From CAZXCK01 sp964639225 (GTDB lineage: Bacteria; Chloroflexota; Anaerolineae; Aggregatilineales; Phototrophicaceae): a DNA stretch of 37,632 nucleotides. Shown here piece by piece: positions 16,287 through 24,315 of this stretch (position 1 is the stretch's first letter; each line of letters begins with the position of its first letter). The translations under genes were made by a program, and so were the position numbers. Under the pieces are notes generated by a model that saw only the letters and a list, made by a program, of their open reading frames with translations, had not been told where the DNA came from and did not search any database. The stretch spans positions 1 to 37,632 of the forward strand of contig CAZXCK010000023.1 of assembly GCA_964639225.1 (NCBI GenBank). Reading direction: 5' to 3'.

Positions 16287-16997
16287 ATGGATTTAGAACA
16301 GCGCGTGCAGTTACTCGAACAGGAGATGGAAATCCTGAAAAACCAGATTCAGCACACACTGCTGGACATTCAGGAAACTGTTCTCACCCAGGCCTATCCC
16401 TCCCTGCGTTCAGAAGCCAGTGCCCCGGCTGCCGAACCCCGTCCCATCGAAGCTCCGGTCGACGCGCCTACCGTTGTCAGCAACGGCAAGGGTCCGCTGC
16501 CCCCGGTAGACACAACATCGCCCAACGTGCGCCGAGTATCGCTGGATGACATCGCCCAACCAACCGATCGGCAGCCCGCGCCAGCACGTCAAAACCATAA
16601 CCAGAAGAAGCAATCCCCTGCCCAGCGCCTCGAAGCCTGGGCGACCAAACGTATCAACAAGGTCGGCGTGGAGCAAACCCGCTGGCAGGTTTATCAGTAC
16701 GCCGAGCAGGGACGTCTCTCGACGAAAGCCCGCGACTATCTGCTCAACTTCCTCGACCGTTACGGCGTGCACATCAAAGACGAGCACCCTGCTGGCTGGC
16801 CTTTTGCGACCGATACCCCGCAACGCTCATCATCGAACGGGGCCAACGGATCGCGCAGGGCGAAGCCCGCCCCACGAACACGCCCGTCCAGCGGCGCTGA
16901 CGACAGTGATGGCGAGTCCAAAAACGTGGTCCTGCGGCTGATCGCCGGGGTCTACAACGCCAGCACCGGCACGAAATGGAGCAAGAAGCATGGATAA
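16287..16997 (+). CDS. arlD: ArlC/D/E-type archaellum cytosolic protein
   Basis: 236 residues, no membrane segment. Residues 1-36 form a coiled coil (MDLEQRVQLLEQEMEILKNQ). A proline/alanine-rich linker covers about 45-110. Residues 113-162 match the archaeal FlaC/E (Arch_fla_DE) domain in pattern: LEAWATKRINKVGVEQTRWQ, then a tyrosine-rich turn, QGRLSTKARDYLLNFLDRYG. The C-terminal tail is basic and disordered-looking. In euryarchaea ArlC/D/E form a cytosolic ring at the motor and link to chemotaxis. ATG 16287 is chosen because AAGGGG lies about 9 bases upstream; the frame is open further left. It overlaps the next gene by 8 bases. Confidence 0.75.
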   Translation: MDLEQRVQLLEQEMEILKNQIQHTLLDIQETVLTQAYPSLRSEASAPAAEPRPIEAPVDAPTVVSNGKGPLPPVDTTSPNVRRVSLDDIAQPTDRQPAPARQNHNQKKQSPAQRLEAWATKRINKVGVEQTRWQVYQYAEQGRLSTKARDYLLNFLDRYGVHIKDEHPAGWPFATDTPQRSSSNGANGSRRAKPAPRTRPSSGADDSDGESKNVVLRLIAGVYNASTGTKWSKKHG

Positions 16998-17502
16998 AGC
17001 GATCACGACCGCGCTGCTGATTATCGTCAGTATGATGATGGTGATTATGCTGTTCAACATCGCTTATCCGGCAGTCATCAGCGGCGGCGAAGCTATGGTG
17101 GGCATGACCAATCGCGTGGAAGACCGCATGAACCAGCAGGTCAACATCATCCATATAACGTCGGAGCTGGATCACCACGGCACCTGGCAGGATGAAGGCA
17201 GCGGTCAGTTTGAGGTATTCGCCTGGGTGAAAAACGTGGGCAGCGCCCGCATCGCGCCGTTCGAGCAGCTTGACATATTCTTCGGACTGGAAGGCAACTT
17301 CGCCCGCATCCCACATCAGAGCGCGGCTAACGGCAGCTATCCCCACTGGACCGGCCACATCGAGAACAACAGCAACTGGGACCCCACCGCTAGCCTGCGC
17401 ATCACCATTAACTACGGCGCGGCGCCGCTGGCACAGGGACGTTACTTCATGAAGGTGGTCACCCCCAGCGGCGTCTCCGATGATGAATTCGTGGGCTTCT
17501 GA
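16990..17502 (+). CDS. arlG: ArlG-like archaellum stator protein
   Basis: 170 residues. There is one N-terminal hydrophobic helix (AITTALLIIVSMMMVIMLFN) and then a beta-sandwich-like domain with FAWVKNVGSARIAPFEQLDI, the VKN-G pattern of archaeal ArlF/ArlG proteins. In archaea ArlG and ArlF are outside the membrane, and the pair is the proposed stator that ties the motor to the envelope. The N-terminus fits ArlG of Methanomicrobia best from memory; ArlF is the alternative. Start ATG 16990 has GGAG 8 bases upstream and overlaps the previous stop. It is followed after 3 bases by the ArlF-like gene. Confidence 0.7.
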   Translation: MDKAITTALLIIVSMMMVIMLFNIAYPAVISGGEAMVGMTNRVEDRMNQQVNIIHITSELDHHGTWQDEGSGQFEVFAWVKNVGSARIAPFEQLDIFFGLEGNFARIPHQSAANGSYPHWTGHIENNSNWDPTASLRITINYGAAPLAQGRYFMKVVTPSGVSDDEFVGF

Positions 17503-17505
17503 ATT

Positions 17506-18669
17506 ATGGAAAACGTGCTCACCGCCCTGTTTGCAGTCTTCATCATACTGTTTGCGGTCCTGCTGCTGGTATCTGGATTCGTCCTCAGCGTAGATACCTT
17601 ACAGCAGACCTGGCAGGTGATGCAGTCACGGGTTGGAGACCAGGTGGGCACCAGCATGATCCCGGTTCACGGCCACGTCATCACCGAAGATGAGATGGTG
17701 ACAGTGGTCTATCGCAATCAGGGCACGACTCGCCTGGCGGACTTCGACAACTGGGATGTCATCATCCAGTACATCGACAGCGACGACCAACATCACATCC
17801 ATTGGCTGCCCCACGAAGACAGCCCCGAAAGCGCCAATCATTGGGCCGTTGCCGGCCTCTATATTGAAGCCGAGCAGGAGCGGGTTGAGGTCTACGACAT
17901 CGGTGTGCTGAACCCCGGCGAGGAAATCAGGCTGCAACTCAATGTCGAACCGGCTGTGGGCTTCGGCCAGCCGGTCCAGGTGGTGACGGTAGCCGGCAAC
18001 GGCAGCAGCGCGGCGCTGTTCTTCATCCGCAACCATCCACCAGAACTCGACCCCGACAGCGACCTGTCACTGACACTGATGAGCCACACGTCGGAAAGCA
18101 TCACCCCTGACCAACTGGCGACCACCGATGAGGACGACCCGCCAGAACAGTTAGTTTACCGGGTCATCGTTGAGCCGGAACAGGGCGAGCTGAACCTGGG
18201 CAGCGTGTTTACCCAGGCAGAGATCGACGGTGGACGCCTGAATTACGTGCATACCGGCAAGGGCGACGACAGCTTTACCTTTGAGGTCACCGACGGCAAG
18301 GATACCATCGGCGTCTACACTTTCACAATAGATGTGACCAACGCGCCGCCGACACTGATCAACAACAATTATCTGGCCGCCAACGCCGACCAGACCGTAA
18401 CCATCACCAGCGAGCATCTGCGTGTGGCCGATGTCGATCACGACGCGCACGAACTGACCTACACAGCCAGCACCGTCAACGGCACGCTCACACCGGGTCT
18501 GATCTTCACCCAGGCCGACATCGACAACGGCCTGTTGACCTACACACCACCGGCAGACCTGTGTACTGGACCGGGCGTGCTAAACGAAGTGTTCGCTTTC
18601 ACCGTTACGGACGGCGCGGGCGCGGACATCGGCCCATTCGACTTCAACATCGCCATCAACTGTCCATGA
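17506..18669 (+). CDS. arlF: ArlF-like stator protein fused to two CSPG/cadherin-like repeats
   Basis: 387 residues, far longer than the usual ArlF. Residues 1-28 are a membrane helix (VLTALFAVFIILFAVLLLVS). About 45-175 is the ArlF-like beta domain (YRNQGTTRLADFDNWDVIIQ, then HHIHWLPH, IGVLNPGEEIRLQLNVEP). Residues about 177-282 and 283-387 are two repeats of the CSPG/NG2 cadherin-like type, each with an FTQAxID-G-L-Y core (235-247 and 334-346), TFEVTDG or AFTVTDG near the end. C353 and C386 could form a disulphide. In archaea ArlF binds the S-layer. Here the repeats, which are known in bacterial surface proteins, could provide the envelope contact. No strong ribosome site is seen; coupling to ArlG is likely. 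Confidence 0.7.
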   Translation: MENVLTALFAVFIILFAVLLLVSGFVLSVDTLQQTWQVMQSRVGDQVGTSMIPVHGHVITEDEMVTVVYRNQGTTRLADFDNWDVIIQYIDSDDQHHIHWLPHEDSPESANHWAVAGLYIEAEQERVEVYDIGVLNPGEEIRLQLNVEPAVGFGQPVQVVTVAGNGSSAALFFIRNHPPELDPDSDLSLTLMSHTSESITPDQLATTDEDDPPEQLVYRVIVEPEQGELNLGSVFTQAEIDGGRLNYVHTGKGDDSFTFEVTDGKDTIGVYTFTIDVTNAPPTLINNNYLAANADQTVTITSEHLRVADVDHDAHELTYTASTVNGTLTPGLIFTQADIDNGLLTYTPPADLCTGPGVLNEVFAFTVTDGAGADIGPFDFNIAINCP

Positions 18670-18688
18670 GATGACAGGCAGGACGAAC

Positions 18689-19381
18689 ATGAACACAACC
18701 AGTACAGTAATCTCTTCCGGCAACCCGGAACTTGACGCCAAAATGGGTGGGGGGCTGCCGGTCGGTTCCCTGACGCTGATCGAGGGGACATCGGGTTCGG
18801 GTAAGTCGGTGCTGTCGCAGCAGTTGTTATGGGGCGCGCTGGAAAGCGGAGTCCGAGCGGCGTTGTTCACCACTGAGAACACCGTCAGAACCCTGGTGCG
18901 GCAGATGCGCAGCATCGACCTGGAAATCCTGGATTATCTGCTGCTGGGACGACTCCGCGTGTATCCGGTGGAGCTGGCGCGCCTGGGTTCACAGGCCCCT
19001 GCCATGCTGCTGCAGGCCATCCGCAAAGAGCAGCGCAACGACCTGATTATCGTAGACTCGTTCTCGTCGGCCATCAGCCATACATCCAGGGATGAAGTGC
19101 TGGGCTTCTTCGAGGCGTGCAAGCGCATCACGGGCAGCGAGACGACCATCATCCTGGTACTCCATGCGGATTCGGTCCACCGTGATCTCCTGTCGCCGAT
19201 GCGCTCAATGTGCGACGCGCACCTGCAATTACGCACCGAACAGGACGGCCAGCAGTTAGTCAAGACACTGCAGGTGGCCAAAGTACGTGGCGCGGCGCGA
19301 GCCACCGGCGGCATCGTCGGCTTTGAGGTTGAGCCGGGCTGGGGAATGCGCGTTATTCCCATCAATAAGGCGAGGGCATAA
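18689..19381 (+). CDS. arlH: ArlH, KaiC-like ATPase of the archaellum motor
   Basis: 230 residues, single RecA/KaiC domain, cytosolic. Walker A GTSGSGKS is at 33-40 and Walker B LIIVD at 119-123, followed by SFSSAISHTSRDEV; ISSGNPELDAKMGGGLPVGS at the start is typical of KaiC-like proteins. ArlH in archaea binds nucleotide and forms a ring around the ArlI motor. Two in-frame starts exist (18671 and 18689); AGG lies 6 bases before 18689, while 18671 overlaps the preceding stop region, so the later one is preferred. The position directly before arlI matches the conserved archaeal H-I-J gene order, which is the strongest single argument for an archaellum. Confidence 0.88.
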   Translation: MNTTSTVISSGNPELDAKMGGGLPVGSLTLIEGTSGSGKSVLSQQLLWGALESGVRAALFTTENTVRTLVRQMRSIDLEILDYLLLGRLRVYPVELARLGSQAPAMLLQAIRKEQRNDLIIVDSFSSAISHTSRDEVLGFFEACKRITGSETTIILVLHADSVHRDLLSPMRSMCDAHLQLRTEQDGQQLVKTLQVAKVRGAARATGGIVGFEVEPGWGMRVIPINKARA

Positions 19382-19384
19382 ACA

Positions 19385-21076
19385 ATGGCTGTCGCGGTTC
19401 TGCCCTTCACAGCGGATAAACAGATATCATCCCAGGGATGGGATCAGGTCAACGGCCAACTGTCGGATAAGCTGAGCAAGGCTTGCGACGAGTCGTGGTT
19501 CCTTGCCGATTATATTCAGCATCTGGCGGTTAACGACATCGACATACCGGAGTTTCACCCCAAGCTGACGCGCACCCTCAGCCAGGGTAGATCCCGTAAC
19601 CTGATCTACCCCATCAAGCAGGGGCTGTTTGTCCACATCTACCCCGACCCAGCCAGCACGCGCGATCATTACATCGTGGTCGAGCCGACCTCAGTCGCGC
19701 CTATCGATCACCTCGTCCCACAGATTGAGGAACTGCTGGTCGGCTGGGGCGAAGACCTGGGCCACATCCAGGACCCGGAGAAGAAGGAAGCCTTCCTGCT
19801 GCAACTCATCGACCGCTTCTGCACCACCAACCGCGAGATCACCAACTCTCGGCGCAAAGTGGAGCGCATCTGGGTGACGCCCCGTGAACTGGCGGGCCTC
19901 AAATATCGGGTTGTACGCGACAAGATCGGGCTGGGCGTGCTGCAACCGCTACTGCTGGACCCCTATATCGAAGACATCAGTTGCAGCGGCGTCGGTCATA
20001 TTTTCATCGAACATAAAATCTTCAAGAGCGTGCAGTCGTCAATCTGCTTCGTCGATCATGACGATGTTGACAGCTTCGCTGTGTGGCTGGGTGAGTGGAT
20101 CAAAAGCCCGGTCACGGTGCGTAATCCGCTTGTCGATGCCGTGCTGCCCGACGGTTCGCGCATTAACATCGTCTACGGACGGGAGATTTCCAAGCGCGGC
20201 AGCAACTTTACTATCCGCAAGTTTAACGACACGCCGATCAGTGTCACCGAGCTGATCGAATTCGGCAGCCTGGATTACACGATGGCGTCCTATCTGTCCT
20301 TCATGCTGGAAGAAGGCATGAATATGTTTGTGGTCGGCGCGACTGCCTCCGGCAAGACCACGCTGCTGAACGCGCTGAGCGCATTCATCAATTCGGAAGC
20401 CAAAATCGTCACCATCGAGGACACGCCCGAAGTCTATGTGCCGCACAAAAACTGGGTACAGGAAGTCACACGGCAGGACAGCAGCCAGCAGAACAAAGGG
20501 CTGGGCATGTTTGAGTTGCTGCGCGCTGCTTTACGCCAGCGCCCTGACCGCATTATCGTCGGCGAGATTCGCAGCGTGGAAGCGGTGGTGGCATTCCAGG
20601 CCATGCAGACTGGACACGGTGTGATGTCCACCTTCCACGCCGCCTCGGTCGAAAAGCTAATTCAGCGCCTCACCGGGGACCCGATCAACATCCCCAAAAC
20701 CTACATCGATAATCTCAACCTGGCGGTTATTCAGTCGGCAGTGCGGCTGGCCGATGGCAAGAGCGCCCGTCGCATCATCAGCGTGAATGAGATCATCGGG
20801 TATGATCCGGTGACCGATACATTTTCCTTCCTGGAAGCCTTCAATTGGAACCCGACGACCGACAGGTTCGAGTTTCGCGGCTACATGAACAGCCATCTGC
20901 TGGAGCAGATCATCGCCATCCGGCGCGGCATACCACCCAATAAACGCAAATCCATCTACGACGAAGTCAAGCGGCGCGCCCGCATTCTGGAAAAGCTGCA
21001 CAAAGACAAGGGGATCACGGATTTCAATGAACTCTTCAAAGTCCTCAGCGAAGCCCGCAAGCAGAATCTCCTTTAA
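19385..21076 (+). CDS. arlI: ArlI, archaellum motor and assembly ATPase (GspE/VirB11 superfamily)
   Basis: 563 residues, cytosolic hexameric ATPase powering filament assembly and, in archaea, rotation. Seen: a ~170-residue N-terminal domain, then Walker A GATASGKTT (318-326), the Asp box VTIEDTPE (342-349), Walker B RIIVGEIRS (389-397) and the His box HGVMSTFHA (411-419). The length and the long N-terminal part fit ArlI/archaeal T4P ATPases better than TadA. GAGGG lies 8 bases before ATG 19385, and the gene begins 3 bases after arlH. Its 3' end overlaps arlJ by 50 bases. ATPases of Tad pili are the main alternative, but the arlH neighbour and archaellins argue against this. Confidence 0.9.
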   Translation: MAVAVLPFTADKQISSQGWDQVNGQLSDKLSKACDESWFLADYIQHLAVNDIDIPEFHPKLTRTLSQGRSRNLIYPIKQGLFVHIYPDPASTRDHYIVVEPTSVAPIDHLVPQIEELLVGWGEDLGHIQDPEKKEAFLLQLIDRFCTTNREITNSRRKVERIWVTPRELAGLKYRVVRDKIGLGVLQPLLLDPYIEDISCSGVGHIFIEHKIFKSVQSSICFVDHDDVDSFAVWLGEWIKSPVTVRNPLVDAVLPDGSRINIVYGREISKRGSNFTIRKFNDTPISVTELIEFGSLDYTMASYLSFMLEEGMNMFVVGATASGKTTLLNALSAFINSEAKIVTIEDTPEVYVPHKNWVQEVTRQDSSQQNKGLGMFELLRAALRQRPDRIIVGEIRSVEAVVAFQAMQTGHGVMSTFHAASVEKLIQRLTGDPINIPKTYIDNLNLAVIQSAVRLADGKSARRIISVNEIIGYDPVTDTFSFLEAFNWNPTTDRFEFRGYMNSHLLEQIIAIRRGIPPNKRKSIYDEVKRRARILEKLHKDKGITDFNELFKVLSEARKQNLL

Positions 21077-22514
21077 GCCGGTTTCGCCGTTCGATATGTT
21101 CTACCAGCTCACCTATATGTCGGCGATGGCCGCGTCGGGGATTCCGCGCACCAAGCTGTTCGAGATTTCGGCGCAGTCCACCTCGACCGCCGCGAGCTAT
21201 TTTGCCGCCATCAACACGCTGGTGCAGGAGTTCCGCCTGGAATACGCGGACGCCTGCCGCCGCGTCGGTGTTCAGGCGAAGTCAGAGAACATGAAGGTCT
21301 TCCTGCTGCGCTTCTCTGATGCGCTCCGCTCTGGCGAACCGCTGGCGGACTTCCTGGCGCGCGAAGCCGAAGTCCAGGCCGAGGACTATGAAAACCGCTA
21401 TGAGCGCGATCTGGAAGCGCTCAAGCAGTGGACCAACGCCTTTTCGTCGATCATCATCTCAGTCGCGCTGATCCTGATTATTCAGATTGTCTCGTCCATG
21501 ATTTACTCGTCCAGCCTTGAGATGATCGGCGGGCTGGTGCTGACCGGTGTGACCCTAATGGGCTTCGGCGCATGGATCATCTATCGGTCCGCCCCCAAAG
21601 AGACGATGACAATCGCCGTCCACTATGGCTCTAAGGAACAGCAGAAAGCCATGCGCCTGTTCCGCCTCCTGGCTCCGATTATCATGGCAAGCGCCGCCGT
21701 GATGTTTATGATCGGTATTCCCTATGGCTGGATATTTATCTGGATTGCCGTCCTGCTGGTCCCAATCGGGTTGGCGGCCATGCGCAGCGACACGGCGATC
21801 CGCAAAAAGGACGATGAGTTCAGCACGTTCCTGCGTTCGTCTGGCAGTATGGCAACTTCCAGCGGCACCACCCTGCGCGAATCCCTCACCAAAATAGAGC
21901 TGAGTTCCTTTCCCAACCTTGAGCCAGACATCAACCGCCTTAGCAAACGGCTACAGGCGCTGGTCACGCCAGAAATCTGCTGGCATCGCTTCGGACGAGA
22001 GACGGGCAGCAAACTCATTAGCGAAGTGGTAGACATCTTCTACGGCGCGATCAAAATGGGGGGTGACCCGGAGCGTGTCGGCTATCTGTGTTCGCTGTTC
22101 GCCGCCAAAACATCCCAACTGCGCGCCAAGCGCCGGTTGGTAGCCGGGACGTTTGCCGGGCTGACAACCGTCATGCAAACGGTTGTGGCCGGGTTGATGG
22201 TATTCGTGCTGTCTATCGTCACGAACTTCGCCATTATGGTCACAGAGCTGATGCCCGAAAACGACGCCGCTATAGAAAGTCAGGCCGCCCTCAGTATGGG
22301 CGTGGCCGAGTTCACGCCAGAGCAGTTACAGTTTCTGACGATGATGACTGTGGTCATGGTCATCATGCTGGCAATTATCGGCTCGGTGGCGATCATCTTC
22401 AGCGCGGGCGGCTACCGGCTCAAGATCGCTATGTACCTGGCGATGACGATATTTATCTCTGGCGTGAGCTTTCTGATTGTCCCACCGATGGTCACCAGTA
22501 TGTTACAGGGTTGA
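21027..22514 (+). CDS. arlJ: ArlJ, archaellum membrane platform protein
   Basis: 495 residues, polytopic, homologous to archaeal FlaJ and the TadB/C/PilC group. A long cytoplasmic N-terminal domain (with the basic-acidic stretch YENRYERDLEALKQWTNAFS) leads to paired membrane segments near 150-195 and 210-250. A second cytoplasmic domain follows (LRSSGSMATSSGTTLRESLT), then membrane segments near 370-395 and 435-490. This duplicated soluble-membrane arrangement is the ArlJ layout and is longer than Tad proteins, which split into two genes. Start ATG 21027 lies inside arlI; the next ATG (21096) has no ribosome site, so a 50-base overlap with arlI is accepted. It works as the rotating base that binds ArlI. 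Confidence 0.88.
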   Translation: MNSSKSSAKPASRISFKPVSPFDMFYQLTYMSAMAASGIPRTKLFEISAQSTSTAASYFAAINTLVQEFRLEYADACRRVGVQAKSENMKVFLLRFSDALRSGEPLADFLAREAEVQAEDYENRYERDLEALKQWTNAFSSIIISVALILIIQIVSSMIYSSSLEMIGGLVLTGVTLMGFGAWIIYRSAPKETMTIAVHYGSKEQQKAMRLFRLLAPIIMASAAVMFMIGIPYGWIFIWIAVLLVPIGLAAMRSDTAIRKKDDEFSTFLRSSGSMATSSGTTLRESLTKIELSSFPNLEPDINRLSKRLQALVTPEICWHRFGRETGSKLISEVVDIFYGAIKMGGDPERVGYLCSLFAAKTSQLRAKRRLVAGTFAGLTTVMQTVVAGLMVFVLSIVTNFAIMVTELMPENDAAIESQAALSMGVAEFTPEQLQFLTMMTVVMVIMLAIIGSVAIIFSAGGYRLKIAMYLAMTIFISGVSFLIVPPMVTSMLQG

Positions 22515-22525
22515 GGGGGTGCTGC

Positions 22526-22975
22526 ATGGAACTCTTTACAACGATGCTGAACGAGCAACCACTGATTATCGCCAGCCTGGCGATGTCGGTGCTGCCGCTG
22601 CTGCTGGTGATCCTGATCCTGTTCACCAGGGCGATTCAGGCACTGGTTTCGCTGATGAGAGCAAGGCGGGCCCAACGAGCCAAGGCCGACGAGGTCGATG
22701 ATCTACTGTTGGAAGTGGACACGACTCCCGAAGAGCCATCCGTGCCTGTTATCTCACCCATCAGTAGCTCGCCAACCCTGCCAGAACCAGAGGAGGACGA
22801 GCAGGAAGATGTGCTTTCATCCACCATGCAAGAGCTGCTGACCAGCGTCTTCGATGACGAAGAGCGCCACAAGCGCAGTGAAGCCATCCTGAGTGATCTC
22901 AGGCACATTGACATGAGCGATCTGGCAGCAGCCTGCACCAATGTGGCGTACCGGCTCAAAGCGCGCAGCGCATAA
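22526..22975 (+). CDS. Small bitopic protein with acidic cytosolic domain, unknown
   Basis: 149 residues, not recognised. One membrane helix at about 13-38 (SLAMSVLPLLLVILILFTRA) is followed by a basic stop-transfer segment (LMRARRAQRAKADEV) and an acidic, proline-rich linker (EPEEDEQED). A helical C-terminus follows (MQELLTSVFDDEERHKRSEA onward). Topology predicts the bulk in the cytoplasm. GAGGGGG lies 5-6 bases before ATG 22526, which is a very strong ribosome site. The longer frame from 22088 is an overlap with arlJ and is not used. Located between arlJ and the peptidase. In layout it recalls crenarchaeal ArlX, a bitopic scaffold around the motor, but I see no direct sequence match. Confidence 0.75.
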   Translation: MELFTTMLNEQPLIIASLAMSVLPLLLVILILFTRAIQALVSLMRARRAQRAKADEVDDLLLEVDTTPEEPSVPVISPISSSPTLPEPEEDEQEDVLSSTMQELLTSVFDDEERHKRSEAILSDLRHIDMSDLAAACTNVAYRLKARSA

Positions 22976-22992
22976 GCAGAGGTTAAGACGAT

Positions 22993-23709
22993 ATGGTGTT
23001 CAATCTTGTTTTATGGGCATTCATCGGTGGTGTGATGGGCTGGCTGCTGTTCTGGGCTGCCGACGTGATCCCGGCGCGATCAGCAACCAGGCACACTGTC
23101 CACCACTCAGATCAGCGGACCCCGGCCTGGGCACAGTTCATGGCGGCCATCCGCTCGAAGAACACCGCTGTTCACGACAGCACATGTTTCAGGCTGCGAC
23201 TGGCTGTCGAGGCATTGAGCGCGCTGGGACTGGCCTATCTGTGGTGGACACATGGCTATTCGGACATGTTCTTCAGTGCAGCGCTGGTCTTTAGCTACCT
23301 GCTGTTGATTATGGTCATCGACCTCAAATATCGCCTCATCCCCAACCGACTGACCTATCCCGGCATTGTGCTGCTGGTGACGCTCCACCTGGCGACCGGG
23401 TCAGAAACAACCCTGCACTATTTCGTCGGCGGCGGCATGGCGTTCGCCATCTTCTTCCTGACCGCCTGGATCAGTCCGGGAAACCTGGGCGGCGGCGACG
23501 TCAAGCTGGCGACACTCATCGGCCTGGCCTATGGTTTCCCCAATATGCTGTTGGTGTTCCTGGTGGGCACGCTGGCGGGCGGGGTCGCGGTGGTGTATCT
23601 GCTGATCGCCCAGAAACGCACGCTATCCAGCAGTATGCCGTATGCGCCATTTTTGTGTCTGGGGGCGCTGGTGGGCTTTTTGTTCAATCCGTTTTTCCTG
23701 TTCGGTTAA
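22993..23709 (+). CDS. arlK: Prepilin/prearchaellin peptidase (A24 family)
   Basis: 238 residues, polytopic aspartic peptidase that removes class III signals from archaellins. The two catalytic aspartates are visible: VIDLKYRLIPN with D110, and GGGDVKLATLIGL with D169. About seven hydrophobic segments are seen. The C-terminal MPYAPFLCLGALVGF is like bacterial PulO/GspO enzymes, so this member may be recruited from a bacterial pilus system rather than co-inherited with the archaeal genes. The large cytoplasmic loop lacks the four-cysteine zinc site of full PulO proteins. AGAGG lies about 10 bases before ATG 22993. Partner: ESG|Q sites of both archaellins. Confidence 0.85.
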   Translation: MVFNLVLWAFIGGVMGWLLFWAADVIPARSATRHTVHHSDQRTPAWAQFMAAIRSKNTAVHDSTCFRLRLAVEALSALGLAYLWWTHGYSDMFFSAALVFSYLLLIMVIDLKYRLIPNRLTYPGIVLLVTLHLATGSETTLHYFVGGGMAFAIFFLTAWISPGNLGGGDVKLATLIGLAYGFPNMLLVFLVGTLAGGVAVVYLLIAQKRTLSSSMPYAPFLCLGALVGFLFNPFFLFG

Positions 23710-23721
23710 AGGAGAACCCTG

Positions 23722-24315
23722 GTGCTCGATGAACCCGTTCTGACAGAGCAGAAATCGACGTCGAACAACAGCCGTCTGGTCCTGTGGCTGCTGGTGTTGA
23801 GCCTCAGCGGGTTCTTCGTGCCGCTCTACCTGATCTCCGTCACAATCGAGGAGCGTACACTGGCGATGGCGACCGAAGAGGCCGATTTACAGGCGACGCT
23901 CATCGCTACTCCCGCCCCGGACCCACTGGAAGAGACGCTGCGCAGCGAGTTTATCGACCTGCAAAATCTGATTAATACGCTGGCAAGCCTGAACCAGACG
24001 CTCGACACCGCGCATATCAACTGGCCGTATGTCATGTCCGCTGTTGGCAGATACAACCCGGCCCAGCTTAACATCAACAGTCTGTCACAGACTGAGAGAG
24101 TCATCACACTGACCGGTCAGGCCACCCTGGAGTCGATCGTGCTGGCCTATGTCGAAACGCTCAAGGAAACCGGCCCCTTCGAGACGGTCCTGATTGAGTC
24201 GATTCACTTAGCATCGCCTGCCGCTGATCAGGAAGATGCGGACGAAGTTCAGGCGCAGCAGCCGGTCGGATTTACGCTGGTTATCGAGTTGAAGGCTTCG
24301 ACAGATGTTCGATGA
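23722..24315 (+). CDS. PilN-like membrane protein
   Basis: 197 residues. A single membrane helix at about 18-41 (RLVLWLLVLSLSGFFVPLYL) is followed by a helical stalk (EERTLAMATEEADLQATLIA). The C-terminal domain NPAQLNINSLSQTERVITLT...GQATLESIVLAYVETLKETG follows the ferredoxin-like PilN pattern (LTSL...V.LTG.A.....V..Y...L). PilN in type IV pili is an inner-membrane alignment protein that dimerises with PilO. The start is GTG 23722, with AAGGAG 7 bases upstream. It overlaps the next gene by 11 bases. In a true archaeal archaellum cluster no such protein is expected, so this seems to be a bacterial addition. Confidence 0.65.
   Translation: MLDEPVLTEQKSTSNNSRLVLWLLVLSLSGFFVPLYLISVTIEERTLAMATEEADLQATLIATPAPDPLEETLRSEFIDLQNLINTLASLNQTLDTAHINWPYVMSAVGRYNPAQLNINSLSQTERVITLTGQATLESIVLAYVETLKETGPFETVLIESIHLASPAADQEDADEVQAQQPVGFTLVIELKASTDVR

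Noticed and set aside
22088..22975. 295-residue ORF covering the end of arlJ
   Set aside because: Its first 146 codons are out-of-frame arlJ sequence; the real gene starts at ATG 22526 with GAGGGGG upstream.
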